Shown: positions 32,984 through 42,183 of the stretch, one piece after another
How positions within the stretch are numbered: position 1 is the first letter of the stretch
Layout: each line of letters starts with the position of its first letter
Assembly: GCF_963855985.1 (NCBI RefSeq)
Contig: NC_087097.1
Span: 5,427,001-5,491,000, forward strand
Source: Ostrinia nubilalis
Taxonomy: Eukaryota; Arthropoda; Insecta; Lepidoptera; Crambidae
Direction of reading: 5' to 3'
Length of the DNA stretch: 64,000 nucleotides
Notes under the pieces: model-generated
What the model was told of the DNA's origin: nothing
What the model saw: the letters and a program-made list of their open reading frames with translations, nothing else
Databases searched by the model: none
Translations under genes and position numbers: made by a program

Positions 32984-35900
32984 TAAATAAATAAATAAAT
33001 TTTTTATTTATCTCTCACACACATAACATCAATTACATTGATTGATATTTACATTTAAGATGTTACACAATATTTATATTTAATTAATTAATCCTTAATT
33101 ATGCTACACTGTGTGTGAGAGACTGGAGCCTGAGATAGGTTTCCGAAGAAACCCGTATTACAGGTCTCCAGAGCTCCCACCTCCAATTAGTGACCTGATT
33201 AATAAGATAAGTGATCTAATGTCTACACATGCAAGTATTATTTGGAAAGAAGTGTACATGCAATGAATGTGCGTGAGCAGAATATCAATTTTATTATAAT
33301 GTGCGTATGTTTCAATTTATAAAACACCTTTACACACGGTTTAAGAACTTTATTTCTCATAAGAATTAACAATAATTCACTTCCTGAGAAACATTTCAAT
33401 TTAAATTATTTAAACATAATGAGTGTACAGCTAATTACAAACAAAATCAAGGTAACTATCAACATTAACCAAAAATAAAAATAATGTGACGGTACACAAC
33501 AAAAAACTTCGAGCCAAAGCATAACGAGTCGCCACACGCCAGTCAACCACGGATGTAATGCGCACTGAGCGAACTTTGTAAATTGGATGCGGCATATTAA
33601 ATGGATTGTAAAAATAATATGGTCGTATGCAATAAATGTAATTTTAATTGTGTATAGAGAATTTGACGTATTTATATTAGATTAATTAATAAAATTTAAT
33701 TGTTATAGATGTTTAATTTATTGTTAATAGTATATAATTAAAAATACAGATGTCTAATTTATTATTATCTCATTTAGTACGTATATTTTTAATAATTTTT
33801 TAAAGGAAAACAATGATTTGGCGTCTTTCACTTTATTAGGTAATTTATTGTACATTTTCACACCCTCGAATTCTATATTTTTAGTACCGTAATTGGTTCT
33901 AGGAGGACGTGCAATTATATTATTAGCATTTCTTAATTTTATTTTTTGTATACGGGATTTTTTGTGGAATGATAAGGTTGAGTGAATGTGGTTATTTAGA
34001 ATTTTGTAAATTAATATGCATGTATAATAGGTATAAGTTTGTTTAATATTCATAATCCTGGTTTCCTCGTAGATTTTTTGGGAGGACGTATGGAAGTCGT
34101 AGTGGAAAAGAGATTTAATTAATTTATTTTGAGCTATTTGTAAAATTTGTATATTTGTTTTGGCAGCTGTGCCCCAGATTTCAATTAAGTAGTCTAAGTG
34201 CGGTTTTATTAGGGAGTTATAAATGACATATTTTTATTTTACGTGGAAGACACTTGGAAATACTACGAATGGTACCGGTTAAAGCTGTGAGTTTAGTTTT
34301 GACTTTCTGAATATGTATTTTCCAGTTACACTATTCTTTTAATAAAGTATTTGTATAATTTGATAATAAAAATAGGTATAATTGGATAAAATAGAAAAAT
34401 AAAAACTATAATATGTGGTAAAATTGGCTAAAAACTGACAAAATGTTTTAAAATGTTTTAAAAAGCCGACAAAATTCATTAAAAAAATAATAATGGTAAT
34501 TAATCAATAAATAATATAAAACAGATACAACCTCCAAAAAAAAAAAAAAAAAAAATTTTATGTGGTTCAAAATGACTAGACCAAATTTTCCATTATTTAA
34601 ATTTAAAGTGGTGGGTTTAGGAGATTTTCAGTTTCTAGATAATTTTTGTTTTTAAGCCAGTTTGATACCGCTTCTTTGCAGGACATTCTAGTGAGAGGGT
34701 ATATGGACAGCACGTTATTGGTTTTTTTATAAAGGTACGAACCCAGAAAACAGTAGAATCGCTGTGCGTGTTTGGTGTGCAGTGGTTGGCTGCAACAGAC
34801 CGTGCCCTTTCTTCGCTTTCCTTTCTTGAGATCTGGGTCGTACTGAAGTTCTGAGTGTTTTTTAAGCACTGTTTGCAATATAAACGTTTGTCTGACGGTA
34901 AGTATATTCCATTCTTTATAAAGGGCGGTTGTTGGGAAGCGATAGGGGTGTCCGGCACTCACCTTCAGTATGGCCCTTTGAGCCCTCTCTAGTTGAATAA
35001 GGTGGGTTTTAGCTGCACCACCCCAAGAGGTGATGCAGTAGTCGAAAATGGATTGGCAGAGAGCGTAATACACCATTTTTATTGTTTTGATATTAGCGAC
35101 GTGCTTAAGCCTCCCGAATATGTAAATAAGTTTACGCATTCGAGAGGTGAGAACCTGGACAACACCAAGATACTTGATTGTATCTGTTCTTGCAAGGGGA
35201 GGACAAGAACAGGTCGCCGCATTTTCGGGGCATAAGTGTACGGTAATGTCGAGTGTTGACGGCGGGAGAAGATGGGACCGATGTACAAAAGCTATATATT
35301 TAGTTTTCGACACATTAAGTGTAAGAATGTTGTTTTGGAGCCAGGTGGTGACAATTTTCATGCCCTCCTGCGCCGTGGCAAATACTTCAACCCAGCTGTC
35401 ACCTGTAAAAAATAGAGCTGTATCGTCAGCGAAGGTAAGTATGGAGCCGCTACGGAGTTTAAGATCACATAGGCTGTTGATATATATCAGAAATAGCGTT
35501 GGCCCATTTATACTCCCCTGCGGTATACCATAGGAGACGTTCTCTTCGCCACTGAGTTTATCGTCTATTTTTACTTTTTGGTAACGTTTAGTTAGGTAGT
35601 CCTGGAAAAGTTTGAAAGGGGTACCTCTTACTCCGATGTGTTCCAGTTTGTACAGGAGGTGAGGGATGGAGACTGTGTCAAAAGCCTTGGCCAAGTCAAG
35701 AAATATAGTTATTACTTTCTTTTTTTTGTCCAAGTTAGTAACTATGAGGTTGGTTAGGTTATGAACAGCGTCATTTGTTGATTTGCCTGGTCTAAAACCA
35801 TATTGAGATGGTGATAAAAGGTTGTTGTTCTCGAGATATTGTATCAGCTGTTTGTTCATAAGCTTTTCAAGAATTTTGGAGAGTATTGGTAGTATTGCAA

Positions 35901-36036
35901 TGGGCCTGTAGTTGTTAACACAGTCTTTCTCCCCCCCCTTGTGGATTGGTTTTATCAGAGCCAATTTGAATGCTCGCGGGAAGACCCCATTCGATATTGC
36001 AAGATTGCAGATGTGAGCAATCGGAGGTGCCAGGAG
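32984..36036 (-). mobile_element. LINE insertion (CR1-like RT) with target duplication
   Basis: A 3.05 kb block absent from the duplicate (empty site near 51640) and flanked by GTGGA (32979-32983 and 36037-36041). The minus-strand 3' end is a (TTTA)n tail next to 32984. It contains two LINE pieces in the same orientation: an open reverse transcriptase (34603-36036) and, downstream, the RT C-terminus of a different LINE (33754-34340). An (A)20 run lies at 34536-34555. One target duplication around both pieces suggests a single chimeric insertion, possibly a 3' transduction. Confidence 0.8.
33754..34340 (-). pseudogene. second LINE RT C-terminal remnant
   Basis: Minus frames recover LIKPHLDYLIEIWGTAAKTN, QKIYEETRIMNIKQTYTYY and FEGVKMYNKLPNKVKD, the usual C-terminal end of a CR1/Daphne-like LINE, with at least one frame break near 34200. 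Confidence 0.7.
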
Positions 36037-36234
36037 GTGGATGATTCGTTGAAGTCTTAAGATAGCATTCGGATCGCGACGCGACGCGAGACCACGACCC
36101 GAGACCGCGACAGGCAACCGGTCGAAGGTCGCAGGGCGACAGCTACTTACGAATCTTCGCGACACGAGTCGTGCGACCCATACGAAACTCAGTATGCTTG
36201 CAGTTACTAAACTAAACGGTTGTATTCCATCCAT
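34603..36234 (-). pseudogene. LINE reverse transcriptase, 5'-truncated, fused to flanking DNA
   Basis: Open for 543 codons, but only codons from about 65 onward belong to the LINE: the first 64 (36042-36234) are host duplicate DNA, as 51640-51830 shows. The LINE part begins inside the RT domain (LLAPPIAHICNLAISNGVFP), then NYRPIAILPILSKILEKLMN, YGFRPGKSTNDA, FLDLAKAFDT, GIPQGSINGP and the catalytic FADD in LTFADDTALF. The C-terminal part ends LNPPL. The endonuclease domain is missing, so it cannot be autonomous. The lack of stops implies a young insertion. Confidence 0.85.
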
Positions 36235-36267
36235 CTGCCTGCCTACCTTTAGAGCGCTTTCAAATTA

Positions 36268-36420
36268 GGGCGTTAGTAGCGCGACTACAGCGCGGCAGCG
36301 GCGTTTTTGTAATGTGAAGGTGAAGGCAGCATCCGCTGTCACCTATTATGAAATTTTCGGCAGCGCGTCTGTCGCGTGTTTGTCGCGCTGCTAAATCGCC
36401 TAAATGTGTCGCCGCCGTCG
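36268..36420. repeat. dispersed repeat, also in cuticle gene 3 intron
   Basis: GCAGCATCCGCTGTCA, TATTATGAAATTNTCGGCAG and CGCTGCTAAATCGCCTAAAT words recur at 51868-51985 (duplicate) and at about 61440-61560 in intron 1 of cuticle gene 3. Unclassified. Confidence 0.6.
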
Positions 36421-36544
36421 AATGGCAAAAGCTACATACTGGGGGAAACTGTAGGACACTTGAGTATTTGATACCATTCTCCAATAATAAAATTCTAAAG
36501 CTCAACTTTTTAAAAACACTCTTCATTCTTCTCTTAAAAACTCA

Positions 36545-36840
36545 ATTGATTTTAAATCAATTGTAAATTAAGATTTTTTGTGTTGCTTTGAATTGATAAT
36601 AAGTTGGCAAAATAGTGACGACATCGGCTTGTATAGCCCTACAAAGTCTATGGGAGAATCTCGTTTTGACAGTTTTTAAAGTATGTCAATTCATTGGTGG
36701 TGTCAAATTGACGTACAAGGGACTGGTGGTAGTTGAAGGTGCCTCGATCTTCCGATGAGATGGATGAGCCCCATAACCAGGTCCGATCAATGCATTTTCC
36801 TTATAAACAGAATTATTTTTAAAAAAGGTCATAGTAGCAT
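36545..36840. other. private insertion in duplicate copy I
   Basis: Copy II at about 52085-52105 lacks most of this roughly 290-base stretch. No clear terminal repeats or coding seen; class unknown. Confidence 0.45.
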
Positions 36841-37433
36841 TCAATATAAATATTTTATTACTTAAGTTTGAAAATATTATTTTGTCAGTAATAACCTAAT
36901 AATTTAGCAATTAAATACCCAGACACAATAAAACCATTTATATCGAATATTTGGCTTCCATAAATAATTTTTCATTTCAATTACACCAAGAACGCTATTA
37001 TTTTGCCAACATCTAAAATCATTAATCGTTAAATTCTTTCGACGAAGTTAAGTACAATAAATTAAGAAAGCGGCTTAAGGAAACCATCGTTTTGATTAAT
37101 AACCATGCGCAGGAGTTATTTTCGAAATAATAAAATTATGGATGACGGAGATGCGCTGGTATAAGTGCTTCCTTGACACCCTTACACATTATAGTACTGT
37201 ATTCACAAACCAGTCTTCAATGTCCGCAAAAAATGATTCAATAGCACAGTGCTAACAATCCGGAGTAAGTATAGTTTCATCAGCGTTTCTGTCATTGAAA
37301 CATATAGGATGTAAGGACAGTTCTTTTTTATTTTAACAGAAAAAAGATCACTGATATCTAGTTCTGGGCTGTATCTATTTATTAAATGTTTTTGGAAATC
37401 TTGATAAATACCTGATAAATACCATCTATGCTT

Positions 37434-37800
37434 CGGCCGTTTGGTGTAGTGGTTCAGAGCCCCGATTACGGTAATTTTTAACGTCTCCAATCCAGACGCG
37501 CTTCATCGATTCTGCGATACGATTGGTCGAAACAGCTGACGTTGACTGACAGCTGACTGTTTTGCTCTGAACGGACTACTATGCCGAGAGGTCCCGGGTT
37601 CGATTCCTAGTCGGGCAGAAATTGAAATGATGAATTTTAATTTCTGTGACGGGTCTGGGTGTTACTATGTATGTATTAAAAAAAGTATATTAGTAGTATA
37701 ATTATCTGTTAAGCTAGCACCCATAACACAAGCATTAAGTTGCTTACTTTAGGGTTAGTTGGCAGCTGTGTGAAATTGTCCAAAAAAAAACCCCCGGGAT
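37434..37800 (+). mobile_element. tRNA-derived SINE interrupted by a 110-base insertion
   Basis: Head GGCCGTTTGGTGTAGTGG (A box) and GGGTTCGATTCCTAG (B box), body with TTTCTGTGACGGGTCTGGGTG, tail ending TGTGAAATTGTCC. Between the boxes 110 bases (37459-37568) are inserted relative to the intact duplicate at 52672. The insert ends form the inverted pair GTTCAGAGC/GCTCTGAAC, with GA at both junctions. Not a functional tRNA. Confidence 0.8.
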
Positions 37801-38310
37801 GAACTTGGTCTACACTGGTCAGGTTTAGGCCACGTTCAGATGATGAGCGTTTAAACGCGCGTGAGCAAAACGCTCGTTGAGTGCTCATCATAAATGTGTC
37901 AAGCCTTACACAGGAGCTACCTACAGCGCGGTATACTGAATCCTAAGTGATAGCGGACCATACACTATTAGAAATAAATATTGACATTACATTGAAGTAA
38001 TCTGGTTGGAATGAAGTAATTAATAGTGCGACCACGCTATTAGTATGTGAGGACATTTGCAATGTCATTACCGAAGAAAGGAATCACAGTCATTAATGCC
38101 ATTATTACTGATAGTGGCTGGAGGCCTATAGAAAAAGCAAAGTCAATGTTCAGAGATTTAGGCTTCATAATAAGCAGTTGGGCTATAATCATCTACCCAC
38201 ACAAATTATTAATTCACAAGCCGAACTTTACCACCACTGAGGTTATATGTCAGGCTTAATCGATACTTCGTACAAGTATTGAGGAATTGACATTTAAAAA
38301 TCTAATAATG

Positions 38311-38724
38311 TGTAAGATGATGCTGCTTCAGGAGAATAATTTACACCAACTTGTTGTAACACTTTTTATTTCCAGTATTCACACAATACTTTACACTTTT
38401 ACTAGGCACTACTGCACAGTTCAAGAGCTCGATACAGAATGAGCCAAACAGCCAAGTCTCTCAGTTTTGTCAAGATGGCGGCGCTAGTGTCGCACAACTA
38501 ATTTGATTTCCGTTTGGCGATTTATTTTACTTTAATGTATTTATTGCTTTATAGTTATTGTATAATTTAAATAAGGATTTGTATATAATTTACAAGTGTT
38601 AATTTTGAATTTAAAAGAATGATATTATATTTTAAACTTACTAATTTTAAAACTAGTCAAGAAAAACTCTTATTATATTTTAAAATATTCTAAATATTAT
38701 TATAATATTCAAATAAACCTTACA
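38311..38724 (-). repeat. gypsy 3' LTR
   Basis: 414 bases, TGTAAGATG...CCTTACA on the plus strand. Confidence 0.95.
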
Positions 38725-39649
38725 CTCGACCATCCTGATATCGTGTGTGGTCCCCATACACGCATCTGGTGAAACCTTACACTTGGCTGATTGGAACTTC
38801 TGTATAATTAACAACATGGCTTTACTAAGTATTATACATTAAAAAAAACATTAAACATTACACTGATTTATTATTGTTTACTTATCTACAATAATAGGGT
38901 CTAAATACAATTAACGTATCACTCAATTATTATGTTCGTATGGTATAATAAATATTAAATGCAAAATCATGGAACATATTATTAGCTTAATAATAATGTG
39001 ATAAAGTTAATTGTATATACGACCTTAATTTACGAAAGAATACAAAACTAATGATACATATTAATTTGCCTCGAAAAGTTCACTCCGGGCTCAAATCAAT
39101 ACCTCCAAAATACTTTCTGAAGCTAATTCAAATCATAGCTTGGAAAATTCACTCCAAGGGGTTACTCAATTATGAATGCCTTGAAAAATTCACTCCAAGG
39201 ACTTAGTTACATTAATGCCTTGAAAAATTCACTCCAAGGACTTAGTTACATTAATGCCTTGAAAAATTCACTCCAAGGACTTGGTTACACTAATGCCTTG
39301 AAAAATTCACTCCAAGGACTTAGTTAAATTAATGCCTTGAAAAATTCACTCCAAGGACTTAGTTTCACTAATGCCTTGAAAAATTCACTCCAAGGACTTA
39401 CTTAGCTATACAAATGCCTTGAAAAATTCACTCCAAGGACTTAATTTACAATATGCTTTGAAAAATTCACTTCAAAGGCTTACTCTTATAATTATATAAG
39501 ACTAAAAATAAGTAATAATTAACATCATCATAAACTAAAATAAAATAAGTAAAGCAATTTATAAATTTAGTAAACCAATTGATCACTCAAATTTCATGAT
39601 GATTATAATATTAATAATTTTCGTAAAAATGTATAAGTAAGTTGTTAAA
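38725..39649 (-). other. gypsy 3' untranslated region
   Basis: No open frame of note, so no envelope gene. It contains the hairpin minisatellite at 39067-39497. Confidence 0.7.
39067..39497 (-). repeat. 39-base minisatellite, each unit a stem-loop
   Basis: About ten units, seven of them close to ATGCCTTGAAAAATTCACTC followed by CAAGGACTTAGTTACATTA. Each contains CCTTG ... CAAGG with a 12-base loop AAAAATTCACTC. Edge units differ: one reads CTTGG/CCAAG, and the last (about 39454-39478) reads CTTTG/CAAAG, a compensated pair. It lies between the integrase gene and the 3' LTR. Confidence 0.92.
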
Positions 39650-40732
39650 TTAATCGGGTAATTCATTATCATTAAAACTGGTGTTCATTTCATTTCCATT
39701 AACGCTACCTATCTCATTTTCATTAACGTTACCTACCTCATTTTCATCATCACTATTTTCTTCTACTTCTAACGCAGATATATGTATCCACGGCTTCATC
39801 CTATCAGAGGCAACAGTTGTTTTGCGTTTGTTCCGCATACCTTCAAATCCCGGTATTGGCGCTAGCTTATACCGGTCATTGCCCAAAACTTTTGCTACAC
39901 GATACGGCCCTTCATAAACAGGCATGAGCTTTGAACTTTTTCCGTGGTTGTTAAAAGCGGTTTTGGTTATTTTAACTAAGTCCCCTTTTTTATATAAACG
40001 CGCTGGCCGTCTGTCCTTATCATAATACTTTTTTTGATTCGCCTGTGCCTTATCAATCTTTTCTTTAACCTCACTACGCAATACGCCTAAATCCACTGCC
40101 TTGCGAGTTTCATCGGATATCTCATTAAGAATGGGATTCAACTCACTAGACATTGACATTCCAAACAACACCTCAGCTGGAGCTCTACCAGTGGTTTTTT
40201 GTATTGTGTTGTTTAGTCCCCACTGTATCCGACCTAACTTGTTATCCCAATCTTTTTCGTCAGATTTTAAATTCTGTGCAGTCAATAAGTCTAAAATTGT
40301 CCGATTGTAGCGTTCTACCTGTCCATTGGATCGGGGGGACGCTACCGCATTTAAAACATGCTTAACCCCTCTATCGAGACAAAATTTCTTAAATGCATGA
40401 GATGTGAAACTACTACCCCGATCACTCACTAGGCGTTCTGGTGTTCGAAAGGTATCAAAAATATCCTCTAAAACTCTAAGGACATTTTGGGTGTTAGTAT
40501 TCCTAACGGGCTTTATAAAAGCAAATTTTGTAAATGAATTTACAATGACTAATAAGTGGGTGTAACCCCGTTTCGACTTCACAAAGGGCCCAAGATGGTC
40601 GATGTGCAAAGTGTGGAAGGGTTTTGCAACTTTGTCAATAGGATGTAATAGACCTTCTCGTGAGTTCACACACTTTTTAGCGTATGCGCACTCTATACAT
40701 GAGCTGACATATTTCTTGACGAAACGAGCCAT
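39650..40732 (-). pseudogene. gypsy integrase segment (360 codons open)
   Basis: Minus-strand frame with the integrase Cys pair (CIECAYAKKC), then the catalytic core: first Asp in LHIDHLGPF, second in LVSDRGSSFTS, Glu in NGQVERYNRT. A basic C-terminal tail with a KGDLVKITKTAF segment and an acidic Asn-rich end follow. Would join the cDNA ends to host DNA. It is cut off from RT by frame breaks upstream, near 40790-40870, including a small tandem duplication (ATAGG-type) around 40796-40805. Confidence 0.88.
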
Positions 40733-40811
40733 TTTTGAGAACCAATACTTGCTCTTTATCCGATCTAAGGTCTTTTCATAACCAACATGACCTATCCTAT
40801 ATCGTCATGGT

Positions 40812-41039
40812 TCATTTTGCACAACTGCCATCTTGAGCCCTTAGGAACCACCCACCGAATATCACTTTTGTCACCGTTGAATATCTAAACAATTTGTTAT
40901 CATGAATAATATAATTGTCCTTAATATACTCAAGTCCTTTTTCATCCACCCTACTACGAAGGATGTCCCGCACCCTTTGCAACTCTGAATCTCCTAACTG
41001 CAGGGTTAAGAGCCAGTCCTGGTCACTAATTGCCATCAC
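40812..41039 (-). pseudogene. gypsy Pol linker/integrase zinc region fragment
   Basis: Open 75-codon frame between the RT-RNase H and integrase blocks (ISDQDWLLTLQLGDSELQRV). Single-base changes at both ends shift the frame: an extra C near 41110 and a missing G near 40885. These look like homopolymer-length differences. Confidence 0.7.
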
Positions 41040-41076
41040 TGCCGGAAACGGTTCCGGGTCTAGATTTTCTGAACTA

Positions 41077-42183
41077 TCAACCGGATTCCTTGAAAGCGCG
41101 TCTACATGGTGACATTTTATTGCCTGCCCTGTACTCTATCGAACAATCAAATTCTTGCAGAGCTAACCACCATCGAGCTATTCTTGGCACTAAATCACGC
41201 TTCTGGAAGGTTGATCGTAGCGCACTACAGTCGGTTACCACCTTAAAGGATTTACCTAATAGAAAAACCCTAAACTTTTTCAGAGAGCTAACAACGGCCA
41301 AAGTTTCCAGCTCATAAGAGTGGAAATTTTTCTCTTCAGGTGTTGTTTGCCGACTGTAATAAGCCACGGCCCTGAACGCTTCGCTATCATGAGATCGTTG
41401 TAGCAGAATACCACCTACACCTACCCTACTAGCATCAGTATGAAGCTCCGTTTCTGCTAAGGGATCAAATATAGCCAGAATAGGCCTATCTGTCAGTCTT
41501 GCTTTCAAAGAGTTAAAAGCATTCTCTTGAGCTTCAGTCCACTCCCACTTTGCCTCTTTTTTAAGAAGTTTAGTTAGGGGAAACGCAATTACCGCAAATC
41601 CATAAATAAATTTCCTAAAATAGCTGACCAACCCGAGAAACTGACGTACCCCGTGTACATTTTCTGGTCGAGGAAATCCAATAACAGATTTAATTTTCGC
41701 CTCACCGGGTCTCATTCCTTCAGAGCTGATCTCATACCCAAAGTAATCGATCTGATTCATTAGAAAACTGCATTTAGATAAGTTTAATTTTAAGTTGGCT
41801 TTATCAAGGAGTTGCAACACTTCTTCTAGACGATTAAGACATTCATCAGAAGTCCTTCCAAATATTAACAAATCATCTATGTAAACTGTAGCTTTGTCGA
41901 AACGCATGGGGCCCAGAACATGATTCATCATTCTCTGGAACACTGCTGGTGCGTTTGCCAGGCCAAACGGCATACGATTAAATTCGTATTGGCCGTCAGG
42001 CGTGACAAAAGCTGTTAGGTGTTTGGATTGTTCGGAAATTGGCACCTGATAGTAGCCAGACATTAAATCAAGAGTGATGAACCATGCCTGACCTGACAAC
42101 CTAGCTATTTCGTCCTCTATCAAAGGCATGGGATACCGCTCCTTAACCGTGATGGAATTTAGCATTCTATAATCAACACACAT
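41077..42183 (-). pseudogene. gypsy reverse transcriptase-RNase H segment
   Basis: 368 open codons: MCVDYRMLNSIT, FITLDLMSGYYQVPI, FNRMPFGLANAP, catalytic YIDD in ATVYIDDLLIFG, then the RNase H region with TELHTDASRVGVGGIL and SYELETLAVV. Synthesises cDNA and degrades the RNA template. Separated from the preceding Gag-protease frame by a one-base shift in an A8 run (42208-42215), where nine A would keep the frame. Confidence 0.9.

Larger units (their letters stand above)
31380..37800 (+). repeat. segmental duplicate Y, copy I
   Basis: Matches 46753-52935 in direct orientation in pieces: 31380-31490 with 46753-46870, 31528-32515 with 47790-48450, 32515-32983 with 51085-51640, and 36041-37640 with 51640-52760. 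Private insertions in this copy are a Helitron (31623-31841), a 3.05 kb LINE (32984-36036), about 300 bases at 36545-36840, and 110 bases inside the SINE. Confidence 0.88.

Noticed and set aside
39067..39497. CRISPR-like regular array
   Set aside because: Units are near-identical throughout with no unique spacers, the host is an animal, and the array lies inside a gypsy retrotransposon; it is a minisatellite.
38725..39649. Envelope gene of an errantivirus-like gypsy
   Set aside because: No open frame, signal peptide or membrane segment in this region; only the minisatellite and AT-rich sequence.
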